64,000 nucleotides of DNA from Candidatus Poribacteria bacterium (GTDB taxonomy: Bacteria > Poribacteria > WGA-4E > WGA-3G). The notes beneath the pieces were generated by a model. It was not told the DNA's origin. It did no database searches and was given only the letters and a program-made list of their open reading frames with translations. Positions 8,912-17,451 of this stretch are shown here, piece after piece. The stretch is from assembly GCA_022826805.1 (NCBI GenBank), contig JAJDUH010000044.1, positions 1 to 64,000 on the forward strand. Direction: 5' to 3'. How positions within the stretch are numbered: the first letter of the stretch is position 1; the number at the start of each line of letters is the position of its first letter. Position numbers and translations under genes: made by a program.

Positions 8912-9379
8912 ATGGCTCAAATTATTACAGGACATCGGATTGGACAAAACGGCACACTTCGCGTCGGATGTTCAGCTGTTATTTTTGACAAGGATCGCGA
9001 AAAAATCCTACTAACGAGACGCGAAGATAATAATCAATGGTGCTTACCGAGTGGAGGGATGGAGCCGGGCGAAAGCGCAAGTGAGACGTGTATTCGAGAA
9101 GTCGAAGAAGAAACGGGGTTGCAGGTCAGAATCAAACGCTTAATCGGTGTTTACACAACCCCGGACAAGTTAATTGTGTATCGAGATGGAAACAAAATTC
9201 AGTTAGTGGCACTGTGCTTTGAAGCGAAAATTGTGGGTGGTGAACTCCGGCTTAGTTCTGAAACAACCGAATATGGATATTTTTCCTACCAAGAGATACA
9301 AAAATTGGACTTGCTTATGAACCACGCACGACGTATCGAAGATGCCTATAGTGAAGAAATGACAACTTTCGTTAGATGA
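8912..9379 (+). CDS. Nudix hydrolase
   Basis: A 155-residue Nudix enzyme, expected to cleave a nucleoside diphosphate linked to another group. The Nudix box is perfect: a G, five residues, E, seven residues, then REVEEETGL, beginning at GGMEPGE. An N-terminal strand, GCSAVIFDKDREKILLTRR, and a C-terminal EYGYFSYQEIQKLDL match the fold. ATG codons occur at 8906 and 8912; GGTGGAG ends eight bases before the second, so 8912 is preferred. It starts about 50 bases after the ATPase stop and could be cotranscribed. The substrate cannot be deduced. Confidence 0.9.
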   Translation: MAQIITGHRIGQNGTLRVGCSAVIFDKDREKILLTRREDNNQWCLPSGGMEPGESASETCIREVEEETGLQVRIKRLIGVYTTPDKLIVYRDGNKIQLVALCFEAKIVGGELRLSSETTEYGYFSYQEIQKLDLLMNHARRIEDAYSEEMTTFVR

Positions 9380-9424
9380 TTGAAAAGCCATAAGTGGCTT
9401 GAGGCTTAACGGAAACTCAATATA

Positions 9425-10843
9425 TTACATAGCAATCGAACGATACGGATCAATGAAACAGTTATTCTCATCCTTTCGGCGCGGCGGAGGTAATGCAGCG
9501 GCTTTCGCTCGCAGTTTCGAGAGTGCGTCGTCATAGATGGGTTTGTCAATCAAGTTGTTTCGTTCATCCGGGTCTTTGGAAAGATCAAAGAGTTGTTCGG
9601 GCCAACCTTTGTTGTTATCGAATCTGAAATACTTCAAACTGCCCTCTTTGACCATCACGGAGGGTCCATTTTGGGCACGCCAAAGCTCGCTGTAAACGGT
9701 ATCATGCCAGTCGGTCGCATTTCTTTCGATCAGCGGCAGAAGGGAATGTCCATCAAGTTCATCAGGAGCCGGAATCTCTGCTAACTCACATATAGTCGGA
9801 AAAAGATCCACCAACGAGACATTCTGCTCAATGATTTGCGGTTCTCGTCCAAATCGTTTCGGATACCAGATAGAAAGCGGTACTCGTGCTGAGGCTTCAA
9901 AGAAACTCTGTTTTTCCCATACCCCTTTCGTGCCGAGCATCTCCCCGTGGTCAGAGAGAAAAACGATGATAAAATCGTCCAAGACGTTCAGGTGTTCAAG
10001 TTTCTCAATGACACGACCAAACTGTGCATCCATCCACTCGATCATTCCGTAGTAGGCAGCGGTTGCTCGGTGTGCCTGACGGTAGGTAACGTCCTCGTTG
10101 ACGCGGACTCTGAAAAAATCGTCGCATTCAAACTGCTCATTCGGTTCTTCAACAATCGGTTCCACCCGCTGCATGTAGTAATCAAACAGGTCGAGTGGAC
10201 ACTGATAGGGATAGTGCGGTGCCAAAAGACTCACCGCCATACAGAGTGGATTTGCTGTGGGACGGTCATAAGTAGCATCAACGAAATACTCCTCAAGGAA
10301 GAGCAGCGCACCGTCCACATTGTATTTGTCATAGCGCATCCAACGTCCTAAGCCGGGCTGTGCGTCGCGCACCTCCTGAATTACTTTATTCTCCTTCGGA
10401 CCTGTCCCTGGCTCGCGCTCAATTTGAGCGTGGTGTTCATCCTTAACGGGAGGATATGGATAACCGTTATTACCGACGATGTCGCGTCCGAGCCGCTCTC
10501 GCCAGCCGTGCATCACATCAGTTCCGACAAAGTGCATTTTACCAGCGCAGCAGGTGTAGTAGCCGTAATTCCCCAACTGTCCCGGAATCGTACGGACCTC
10601 TGTGGGCATCGGATCACCGAAATTGAGACTTCCACAGTTACGTGGATAGAGTCCTGAAAGAAAACTTTGTCGGGCAGGGACACAGATCGGTGAAGGTGTG
10701 TAAGCATTGCGGAAGTAAGTGCCTTCCTCCATAAAGCGAGAAAGTGTCGGCATACGGATTGCCGTGTCTTCTTCGATTGGCTGGACATCGGGACGGTGCT
10801 CATCGTTGATGAGGAATAGAATGTGCGGTTTATTTTGTGGCAT
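9425..10843 (-). CDS. sulfatase (alkaline phosphatase superfamily)
   Basis: A 472-residue type I sulfatase. The active-site motif CVPAR begins at Cys54 (context SPICVPARQSFLSG), and this Cys would be converted to formylglycine by a maturase. Metal-binding features include NDEHRPD at residues 13-19 and SDHGEMLGTKGVWEK further on. The C-terminus has PERL-type content (LFDLSKDPDERNNL), typical of sulfatases acting on carbohydrate or choline sulfates. I chose ATG at 10843, 10 bases after the stop of the upstream zinc-finger gene; the longer reading overlaps that gene. No signal peptide is visible, so it may be cytoplasmic. It converges with the Nudix gene. The substrate is unknown. Confidence 0.93.
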   Translation of the reverse strand: MPQNKPHILFLINDEHRPDVQPIEEDTAIRMPTLSRFMEEGTYFRNAYTPSPICVPARQSFLSGLYPRNCGSLNFGDPMPTEVRTIPGQLGNYGYYTCCAGKMHFVGTDVMHGWRERLGRDIVGNNGYPYPPVKDEHHAQIEREPGTGPKENKVIQEVRDAQPGLGRWMRYDKYNVDGALLFLEEYFVDATYDRPTANPLCMAVSLLAPHYPYQCPLDLFDYYMQRVEPIVEEPNEQFECDDFFRVRVNEDVTYRQAHRATAAYYGMIEWMDAQFGRVIEKLEHLNVLDDFIIVFLSDHGEMLGTKGVWEKQSFFEASARVPLSIWYPKRFGREPQIIEQNVSLVDLFPTICELAEIPAPDELDGHSLLPLIERNATDWHDTVYSELWRAQNGPSVMVKEGSLKYFRFDNNKGWPEQLFDLSKDPDERNNLIDKPIYDDALSKLRAKAAALPPPRRKDENNCFIDPYRSIAM

Positions 10844-10853
10844 AATATTTGCT

Positions 10854-11261
10854 TTATTGGAGCGACAGATATATGTCTTTTGCTTTCTGATAATCAATGG
10901 TATGCTTACCATGAGGAATAGACTTTACAAACTGTCGAATCTCTCCAGCAGAAAAAGACCAGTCGGACGGTAGCTTCAACTTCCGTTTAACAGCCGCATC
11001 TGCTGAGTTACAGTCGCCGCAAACAATAACCTCTGAAAAACGGTTATATCCTGAATGATCATGATGTTTGCACAAGGGGGCAATCCATCCGCGAAAACGC
11101 CTACCGTTTGGTGTTCGGAGCGTCCACCGCAAAATATCTCGTTTATTTCTGCCGCATCCAGGGCAACACCATGATTCAGGGGTTTGACTCCAAAGGACTT
11201 TGCAATGCCCTCCATCATAGTCTCGATATTCCCTGTCTGTCGGAATACGTAAGGATGTCAA
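10854..11261 (-). CDS. small HNH-like zinc-binding protein
   Basis: A 135-residue protein with paired cysteines and histidines in the order CPGC (32-36 region), LCKHHDHSG and VCGDCNSADAAVKR. This spacing resembles the zinc-stabilised core of HNH endonucleases, with the HH pair as candidate catalytic residues, but I cannot name a specific subfamily. The start is TTG at 11261, with AAGGAG seven bases upstream. The stop lies 10 bases before the sulfatase start, so the two are probably one transcript even though their functions appear unrelated. It could be a nuclease, or a DNA- or RNA-binding zinc protein. Confidence 0.65.
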   Translation of the reverse strand: MTSLRIPTDREYRDYDGGHCKVLWSQTPESWCCPGCGRNKRDILRWTLRTPNGRRFRGWIAPLCKHHDHSGYNRFSEVIVCGDCNSADAAVKRKLKLPSDWSFSAGEIRQFVKSIPHGKHTIDYQKAKDIYLSLQ

Positions 11262-11839
11262 CAGAATTCTCCTTTTTGAAATTTAGGGCGGCGATTTCAG
11301 TCATAAACCCAACAGTTTCCATAGCCATGCATAACCTGGATCCAGCTCTTTTCCTAAGCATTCCATCCTAGTTTTGTGATAATACCTATGTGTTTACAGC
11401 ACAGGGCATATTCTTTCTATTTTAACGACTTGTGCTAATTAATCTTGTTTTCGTAGAGTTTGCTTATGTGAGAACGAGATATTTGAATTTCATCAAAGGA
11501 TGTCCTAAACGTTGATTCACGAAAGCACCGAGAAGACAAATAACACGAGTCGTTATTTTATAGTAAAGTCCGAAAATATCTGCACATTCCCAGTAGGTAC
11601 GGTTTCCTAACCGCACCGATCATCATGTAAAAGTAATTATGGATTTTACTATAATAACCTCAAGTTGCTACTTAGAAGATTTTAGACATATAGGGTTACT
11701 TTTTTTCAGTGGAAACGTTGAGGATCCACATGAGTTTGTAACGTATCCTGTTAGGTTGCGCACCTTTAGGCACAATCTAACAGATTATGCTACAAATGGC
11801 AACCTGTGTCATAATAACGTGAGTTAGTATAACACAGAA
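11262..11839. other. intergenic region with one inverted-repeat element
   Basis: About 578 bases with no convincing gene. The only clear structure is a 62-base imperfect inverted repeat at 11735-11796. The rest is AT-rich and holds no tRNA or terminator that I recognise. A 62-codon frame at 11639-11827 runs through the inverted repeat and lacks a ribosome-binding site, so I do not call it. Confidence 0.6.
11735..11796. repeat. dispersed inverted-repeat element, copy 1
   Basis: The arms at 11735-11761 and 11769-11796 are imperfect reverse complements, each ending in TTTGTA/TACAAA and containing CTGTTAG/CTAACAG. The same sequence occurs as a full hairpin at 28082-28143 and as single arms at 13066-13089, 25724-25750 and 34234-34260. 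All copies are intergenic. It resembles a REP/MITE-type short repeat. Confidence 0.75.
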
Positions 11840-12238
11840 TTACCATAGAATTTCGCAAACTAATTCGTAATACTCTTTGCTAAAATACCTAGTAGACTTA
11901 ACGACTTTAAAAGCCCAAGTTTGGCCGACTCGACAATCCTTTAGAAATTTTGGATCATTAGATATTACAAATCTCTCCACATATCCACCCGCATCGGGAT
12001 CCGGATTCAATAAAATCTCTTTTTTATCATCCGCTATTTTTTGTACAACACCTGTAATATAAAAAGCCTCAGTGTGTCTTGCATCTGGTATTGCAGTACC
12101 TGGATATACTCGAAAAACACATTCATTTTTCGGTTTTACAATTGAAGCACTAGTCTCAGTTTCACGCTCACATCCAACCGTACAGACTAAGGCAATTATA
12201 CATGAAATAATCATTCCAGTCATTATTAAATAATTCAT
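11840..12238 (-). CDS. putative small lipoprotein, function unknown
   Basis: A 132-residue protein with an N-terminal hydrophobic segment (MTGMIISCIIALVCTVGC) ending in a near-lipobox VGC with the cysteine at about residue 23. The residue at -3 is Thr, so lipidation is likely but not certain. The mature part is short, with alternating hydrophobic strands (FYITGVVQKI, GYVERFVIS, TWAFKVVKS, YYELVCEIL), which could be a small beta-barrel of OB type. I recognise no family. It starts 1-2 codons before an AT-rich spacer and follows the dioxygenase-containing region on the same strand. Confidence 0.6.
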   Translation of the reverse strand: MNYLIMTGMIISCIIALVCTVGCERETETSASIVKPKNECVFRVYPGTAIPDARHTEAFYITGVVQKIADDKKEILLNPDPDAGGYVERFVISNDPKFLKDCRVGQTWAFKVVKSTRYFSKEYYELVCEILW

Positions 12239-12249
12239 TTATTGAATTT

Positions 12250-13008
12250 TTAGTAGAGGGACATCAATCCTTCTGCGCCGGGGATCGGCTTTTCCTCGAA
12301 TTCGGGAGTGATCCAGCGGGCACCAGAGGGTTCTCCTGGGTTCCGATAGGCATAGACGACACACCACCGTGTATTACTATCCGGTTTTCTCTCACTCACT
12401 GCATGTGCAGCATGCGTCCACATCAACGCGACCGTACCCGGAGGTGCCGATAACGCCTCAATTTCTAACAGTTCACCTGTCTCTGGATGTGTTTTCCCTG
12501 CCAACCATCCTTTTTGGAGATCCTCATCCGTCCGTGCTTGGATTTTAGAATCCCGATAGAGGTGACTCCCCGGAACAGCCTTCAATCCCCCATCGTCTGG
12601 CTCAAATCCGTTGACATAGAAGAAGATGCGGACGAATCCTAAACTCGGATTGTTATCGCCGTATCCGTGGCTGTGCCATCCAATGCCACGATTGCCGCCC
12701 GGTCGATTTAGACTGACACAGTGATCGTATCGGATATCTTCACCCAAAACTTTTCGTGCAAGTTCAAGCATCTGCGGGTGTGGAATCAGACTTTCGAGAT
12801 AACTGTCGTATTCAGCAGAAAATCGGTTCGGTTCATGTCCTTGTTTCGGCGTGTGCGAGAGTTCAAGAATATGCGAGAGCGAGTTCGTTAGTTTTTCCTG
12901 TGCGTCTGATGTAAGCAAACCGGGAAAAACAAAATGCCCGTCGCTATCTAACGTTTTCCGCTCCTGTTCGCCAAACGTATAGTCATGAAAAATCGGGGGT
13001 TGCGGCAT
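12250..13008 (-). CDS. phytanoyl-CoA dioxygenase (PhyH) family protein
   Basis: A 252-residue Fe(II)/2-oxoglutarate-dependent dioxygenase-like protein. The expected iron-binding region reads GIGWHSHGYGDNN, where the usual His-x-Asp is His-x-His, so one ligand is atypical. The distal region THAAHAVSERKPDSNTRW supplies the second His and the Arg that normally binds 2-oxoglutarate. The middle strand VPGSHLYRD is typical of the family. Such proteins hydroxylate small lipophilic or polar substrates. A second, more canonical PhyH gene lies upstream on the same strand. Start ATG at 13008 has AGGAGGCG just upstream. Confidence 0.88.
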   Translation of the reverse strand: MPQPPIFHDYTFGEQERKTLDSDGHFVFPGLLTSDAQEKLTNSLSHILELSHTPKQGHEPNRFSAEYDSYLESLIPHPQMLELARKVLGEDIRYDHCVSLNRPGGNRGIGWHSHGYGDNNPSLGFVRIFFYVNGFEPDDGGLKAVPGSHLYRDSKIQARTDEDLQKGWLAGKTHPETGELLEIEALSAPPGTVALMWTHAAHAVSERKPDSNTRWCVVYAYRNPGEPSGARWITPEFEEKPIPGAEGLMSLY

Positions 13009-13065
13009 GAAACGCCTCCTTTAGCTTAGGTATCCTTGCCAGATCCAAGATAGCAGGTGAACATT

Positions 13066-13089
13066 GCACAACCCAACAGGTTATGCTAC
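13066..13089. repeat. dispersed repeat arm (single), copy of the 11735 family
   Basis: A 24-base sequence beginning GCACAACCCAACAGG and ending TTATGCTAC matches the right arm of the element at 11769-11796. No left arm is visible. It lies between the two PhyH genes. Confidence 0.55.
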
Positions 13090-13154
13090 GATTACATAGT
13101 ATACCATGAAATTTCATTTCTTTAAAATAAAATTCGGTCTACGTTGAAGGACGG

Positions 13155-13994
13155 CTATTTCAGTTCAGGTCCCGGATTCCGATTCCATTTTAACGGTTCG
13201 ATGTTGGCTTTACAGACCGGCGCGAGTTCAGCAATTCGTTCCCAATCCGCATCCGACCAGCCGAGTTTTTGCCGGAGTCTACCGATATGTGCTTGCATTC
13301 CTGCTGGCAACAATGCAAAAAATGGATGATACCAGAGGGTAATCACGGTCCTATGCTCTCTGGACTGATTACCGTGTGAAGCGTGTAATAGGCGAGAATC
13401 ACCGATAACCAAGTCTCCTGCTTTTACGGGAATGTCAACCTCACCAGGAACACGCTGGTATGCTGGATGATTAGGATTTTCTACGCGTTGCAACGCCTCG
13501 CCATGAGCATTAGGCAGTATATCATGAAGTGGATGTCGATTGAGATGTGAACCTTTAACCACACGAAGACAACCGTTGGACGGTGTTGTGTCCACTAAAT
13601 AGTACATGAGAAATAACTGTTGAGGCAGTGCTGTGTAACTACACGGATCGTTCCAGCCCCACCAGTCTTGATGCCAAAATAGGGGCGGACTTTGAGGCGG
13701 TTTGCTAATGATATATCCCGACGACCATTTCGGTCTCAAGAACCCCAAAGCTTCAAGTGCCTGCAATGCGCGTGGGTAAACGACCAGTTCCGCGAACAAC
13801 GGATGCATATACACGCTAATCATGCTGCCAGATGAACGATGGGCAGCACGTTCATCTTCTGTCTGTGCGTCAAGCAGTTCATCAGTCACCGTCCGAAGCC
13901 GAGCGAGTATCTCTTCCTTCAAAACATCCTCAATCACACAATAACCGTCAGTGATTAACTGATCATACTTTTTTTTCGGTTTTTCGACTTTCAT
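13155..13994 (-). CDS. phytanoyl-CoA dioxygenase (PhyH) family protein
   Basis: A 279-residue Fe(II)/2-oxoglutarate dioxygenase with a complete metal triad: FWHQDWWGW gives His-x-Asp, and LLHASHGNQSREHRTV gives the distal His and the 2-oxoglutarate-binding Arg. The family strand RVVKGSHLNRHPLHD is clear. It differs strongly from the neighbouring PhyH protein at 12250-13008, so it is not a recent tandem copy. The substrate is unknown. It is divergent from the MDR oxidoreductase at 14241; the spacer between them contains that gene's promoter. Confidence 0.93.
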   Translation of the reverse strand: MKVEKPKKKYDQLITDGYCVIEDVLKEEILARLRTVTDELLDAQTEDERAAHRSSGSMISVYMHPLFAELVVYPRALQALEALGFLRPKWSSGYIISKPPQSPPLFWHQDWWGWNDPCSYTALPQQLFLMYYLVDTTPSNGCLRVVKGSHLNRHPLHDILPNAHGEALQRVENPNHPAYQRVPGEVDIPVKAGDLVIGDSRLLHASHGNQSREHRTVITLWYHPFFALLPAGMQAHIGRLRQKLGWSDADWERIAELAPVCKANIEPLKWNRNPGPELK

Positions 13995-14161
13995 AGTGAT
14001 GAATAACCTCTAACTATCCGTCCGATCGGTGTCTCCTATTGGATTATCATCCAGAATAGATGATAAACTTTTGGTGAAAGCGTCTATTCATTTTCAGGAT
14101 TCATCATAAATCAAACCACATTCACAAACAAGTGTCAAGCAAATTCATTATTTCCCCGATC

Positions 14162-14189
14162 TTGACTTTTTTCGCAGATATGCTATTAT
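14162..14189 (+). promoter_or_regulatory. sigma-70 promoter for the MDR oxidoreductase
   Basis: TTGACT at 14162-14167 and TATTAT at 14184-14189 with a 16-base spacer. The gene starts at 14241 with GAGAGGAGAAAAGC upstream. Confidence 0.65.
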
Positions 14190-14240
14190 TACATTTATAC
14201 CGATTCAGTAAATTAAGTTCCCAGTCGAGAGGAGAAAAGC

Positions 14241-15227
14241 ATGTCAAATTTTGTAAGTCAGCAAATCCGTCTTAAGAACCGGCTCGTTGGAATGCCCAAG
14301 GAAACCGATTTTGAACTCGTGGAGGTCCCCCTTCCTGAACCCACGGCAGGAGAGGTATTAGTCCAAAATCTTTACACATCAGTAGACCCATACATGCGCG
14401 GTGCGATGCGGGGTGTTGAACTTGGTAAACCGCTGGAAGGCAGGTGTGCGGGTAAGATTGTTCAATCGAACAGCGACCAGTTTCAAGTCGGAGACTATGT
14501 AACAGGTATGCAGGGGTGGCGGGATCACTACATCGCGTCGGCAGAAAATGTGACCGCTGTCGATCTGACGATTGCGCCACTGCATTCATTTTTAGGAGCG
14601 GTCGGTATGCCCGGACGTACCGCCTATTTCGGTTTTCTGGAGATAGGTCAGCCTAAAGCAGGTGAAACGGTTTTCGTCTCCGCAGCAGCGGGAGCAGTCG
14701 GTTCAATTGTGTGTCAAATCGCTAAAATCAAAGGGTGCCGAGTCGTTGCGAGTGCCGGTTCCGATCAGAAAGTCGCGTGGCTACTGGAGAAAGCGGGTGT
14801 TGATGCGGCTTTTAATTATAAAAATGTCGATGACTTGGAAGCCGAACTCAAGACACACTGTCCAGATGGGCTTGACATCTACTTTGAGAACGTAGGAGGT
14901 AGACATCTCCAAGCCGCGCTTGCTGTCATGAATATGCATGGGCGCATCCCTTTGTGCGGCATGATCTCCCAATACAACGATATTGAACCCACCCCAGGTC
15001 CGACAAACCTAAGTTCTGCTATCGGTAAACGGATTAGATTACAGGGATTTATCGTCACTGACTTCATGGAACGGAACGCCGAATTTTACAGCGACATGCG
15101 GGAGTGGATAGGCGAAGGCAAAATACAGTGGGAAGAAACAATTGTAGAAGGTTTAGAGAATGCGCCAAAGGCGTTTATGGCACTTTTCACGGGTGAGAAA
15201 CTCGGTAAAATAGTCGTCAAAGTCTAA
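14241..15227 (+). CDS. zinc-independent MDR family NADP-dependent oxidoreductase
   Basis: A 328-residue medium-chain reductase of the leukotriene B4/prostaglandin reductase (YncB/CurA-like) branch. It would reduce activated carbon-carbon double bonds of enones with NADPH. Signatures are SVDPYMRGAM near residue 50, the Rossmann motif AAAGAVGSIVCQIAK, and YFENVGGRHLQAALAVMN. There are no zinc-ligand cysteines, as expected for this branch. The length is normal. It is followed at 15341 by a zinc-type MDR gene with its own ribosome-binding site. Confidence 0.92.
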   Translation: MSNFVSQQIRLKNRLVGMPKETDFELVEVPLPEPTAGEVLVQNLYTSVDPYMRGAMRGVELGKPLEGRCAGKIVQSNSDQFQVGDYVTGMQGWRDHYIASAENVTAVDLTIAPLHSFLGAVGMPGRTAYFGFLEIGQPKAGETVFVSAAAGAVGSIVCQIAKIKGCRVVASAGSDQKVAWLLEKAGVDAAFNYKNVDDLEAELKTHCPDGLDIYFENVGGRHLQAALAVMNMHGRIPLCGMISQYNDIEPTPGPTNLSSAIGKRIRLQGFIVTDFMERNAEFYSDMREWIGEGKIQWEETIVEGLENAPKAFMALFTGEKLGKIVVKV

Positions 15228-15340
15228 TATCCCTAACAGTTTGTTGAGAATGCTTTGGCAAAGATGCCTACATTCTATACATTCAATACAGCCGTTGTTG
15301 TGCTTACACACAGTGGCTAAGTTTCTAAAAGGAGTTTACA

Positions 15341-16393
15341 ATGGGAACCAGAACCGCACGCGCCACTGTGATGAGTGGCAAAGATTTCGAAATCCGAGAG
15401 TATCCAATAGTTGATCCAGAACCCGGTACGGTTCTTGTACGTCAAGAGTTAGGTGGTATTTGTGGCACCGATCTTCATAACTGGGAATATCAGCACATCA
15501 AACACGATATTATCCTCGGACACGAGAACGTCGGTGTAATTGAAACTTTGGGGGAAGGGGTTGAAACAGACTATCTTGGGAATCCGGTAAAAGAGGGGGA
15601 CAGGATCGCGCTCTCTCCCAGCGGAGGGCTCGGCTTTTCTCCGTCGGAAGAAGCACCGTATTTACGCGGTGGGTTCAGCGAGTACATCTATCTTTCAAAC
15701 CCAGAAACAAATATGTTTCTCAAAACCGATCTACCGCCAGAAATCGCTGTGCTTGCCGAACCTGCCTCTTGTGCGGCGCACTGTGTGTCCCGCGGAAAGA
15801 TCGAATTTGGGGATACAGTGGTAATTCAAGGAACCGGTCCCATCGGTCTGCTCGCGCTTAACTGGGCAAGAGTCTCCGGTGCCGGACGGCTTATTGTTGT
15901 CGGTGGCCCTCCAGGTAGACTTGAAATGGCGAAAAGATTAGGGGCAGATCTCACCATCGACATTGCTGAAGTACCAGATCCAGAAGAACGGAAGCAGATC
16001 GTCCGAGAAAATACCTCACAAGGCATCGGTGCCGATGTGGTCTATGAATGCACCGGTTTCCTCGCCGCTATCCCCGAAGGCTTGGACTATATTAGGCATA
16101 GCGGAACTTACGTTGTATACGGGCATTTCGTGGATGTTGGTTCTTTTGACTGTAATCCGAATCAGATGTTAATGCGCAAGAACCTTCGATTGGAAGCCGG
16201 ATGGGGATTTGAGAGACAACATTTCCTCCGTGCCATCCCAATGTTGGAGAAACATGCCTCACTCTTTGATGGGTTTGTCAGCCACATCCTTCCGTTAGAA
16301 GACGTATCCAAAGGTTTCGACGCGCTTCACGGCAGCTATCATTTAGACGGCAAAGACGCCATTAAGATTGCTGTTGAAGGCGGGGCTGCCTAA
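15341..16393 (+). CDS. zinc-binding alcohol dehydrogenase family protein
   Basis: A 350-residue MDR dehydrogenase. Catalytic zinc residues are seen in GGICGTDLHNWE and LGHENVGVIE. The four-cysteine structural zinc lobe is absent; that region reads SPSGGLGFSPSEE with no Cys. The Rossmann motif is GTGPIGLLALNWARVSGAG. It resembles sorbitol- or threonine-type dehydrogenases, so oxidation of a polyol or sugar acid is likely. A ribosome-binding site AAAAGGAG precedes ATG. A strong terminator follows. Confidence 0.92.
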   Translation: MGTRTARATVMSGKDFEIREYPIVDPEPGTVLVRQELGGICGTDLHNWEYQHIKHDIILGHENVGVIETLGEGVETDYLGNPVKEGDRIALSPSGGLGFSPSEEAPYLRGGFSEYIYLSNPETNMFLKTDLPPEIAVLAEPASCAAHCVSRGKIEFGDTVVIQGTGPIGLLALNWARVSGAGRLIVVGGPPGRLEMAKRLGADLTIDIAEVPDPEERKQIVRENTSQGIGADVVYECTGFLAAIPEGLDYIRHSGTYVVYGHFVDVGSFDCNPNQMLMRKNLRLEAGWGFERQHFLRAIPMLEKHASLFDGFVSHILPLEDVSKGFDALHGSYHLDGKDAIKIAVEGGAA

Positions 16394-16413
16394 AACATTT
16401 TAAGGTCCTTTGA

Positions 16414-16451
16414 AACAGAGGCGCGGTTTCTAAGCGCGCCTCTGTTCTTTT
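16414..16451 (+). terminator. rho-independent terminator, convergent genes
   Basis: A perfect 12-bp stem, AACAGAGGCGCG at 16414-16425 with its complement at 16435-16446, is followed by TCTTTTT. It ends the zinc-dehydrogenase transcript and lies against the stop of the opposite-strand oxidoreductase at 16451. Confidence 0.9.
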
Positions 16452-17431
16452 TACTCAAAGGCGTCTGCTTCTACATCTGCTAAAAATACGCGCGCATTGT
16501 TTTGCAACGCTGACCTGTGCACCGCTGCTTCAAATACGAGTTCATTCCACGCCGCCTCACCATCCGCAGGAAAGGGCGTGTCGGCATGCATCGCTTTAAT
16601 TACACCATCAGCCATCCGCTTGAAGGACTCCGGCATTTCTGGATCATCAGCCTCAGCTTCCCATAGTTCCTCGTGTTCAGAACTATTCGCCTTTCGCCGA
16701 CAGTACCAACCTTCTAAACCTCGTGCTTCAGCATAGAATTCATCGCCAAGAACCTTGACCCGGAGAGGATGATCATCGTAGCCCCACAAGTTCGTGCCAC
16801 TCAGGGAACCAATCACACCATTTTCCCAACCGATATGAATTAAACGTTCCCAATCGCGAGGCTCATTCGGATCCCCCACCACACTCACCCACTCTGGCAT
16901 GCCCATTGTCCAGAGAATTTGGTCAATGACGTGCGACCAGCAATTGAAGTGAGCACGGGCGTGTACCATTCGAATCTTACCCAACCGATTTTCAGCGACA
17001 TCATCATGAAGCTTACGGAAGTGGTGCATAAACCGATAGTTGAAATCGATCCCGAATTTAAGATTAGAGCCACGCCAGGTTGTGATAGCAGGTGCGGCGA
17101 TTCCGAGATCCTCTTCGCGTAACCGGTGTTGTCCGTCCAATCCACAGAGTGGTTTCTCTGTGAACACATTGCGTCCGGCTTCAAGCAATTGACGTAACGG
17201 CGGGATGCGTCGGGTTTCATTGACGATGAGAAGCACGAGTTCGGCGTCACAATTCGCTAAGAGTTCCTCAATCGATGCATACCCGGGTGCCCCAAATTGC
17301 TCTTCCGCCTTCGCGAGGAGTTCCGGGTCCATATCGCATACTGCGACTACTTCGGCGTCCGGATGGCTGTGGAAGTTCCCCCCGTGCATCAACCCCATAC
17401 CTCTACCGCTGATAAGCGCACATCTTGTCAT
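16451..17431 (-). CDS. Gfo/Idh/MocA family oxidoreductase
   Basis: A 326-residue NAD(P)-dependent dehydrogenase of sugars or polyols. The N-terminal Rossmann fold runs MTRCALISGRGMGLMHGGNF, then AVCDMDPELLAKAEEQFG. The family motif FTEKPL is near residue 90, and the C-terminal beta-sheet domain has GKIRMVHARAHFNCW and DQILWTMG. The length is normal. It starts 20 bases after a LamG-like secreted protein on the same strand, so the two may be cotranscribed. The substrate cannot be assigned. Confidence 0.88.
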   Translation of the reverse strand: MTRCALISGRGMGLMHGGNFHSHPDAEVVAVCDMDPELLAKAEEQFGAPGYASIEELLANCDAELVLLIVNETRRIPPLRQLLEAGRNVFTEKPLCGLDGQHRLREEDLGIAAPAITTWRGSNLKFGIDFNYRFMHHFRKLHDDVAENRLGKIRMVHARAHFNCWSHVIDQILWTMGMPEWVSVVGDPNEPRDWERLIHIGWENGVIGSLSGTNLWGYDDHPLRVKVLGDEFYAEARGLEGWYCRRKANSSEHEELWEAEADDPEMPESFKRMADGVIKAMHADTPFPADGEAAWNELVFEAAVHRSALQNNARVFLADVEADAFE

Positions 17432-17451
17432 GGCTAATTCCTTTCTGTTTA

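Noticed and set aside
11639..11827. A 62-codon gene across the inverted repeat
   Set aside because: No Shine-Dalgarno sequence, and most of it is the repeat element itself.
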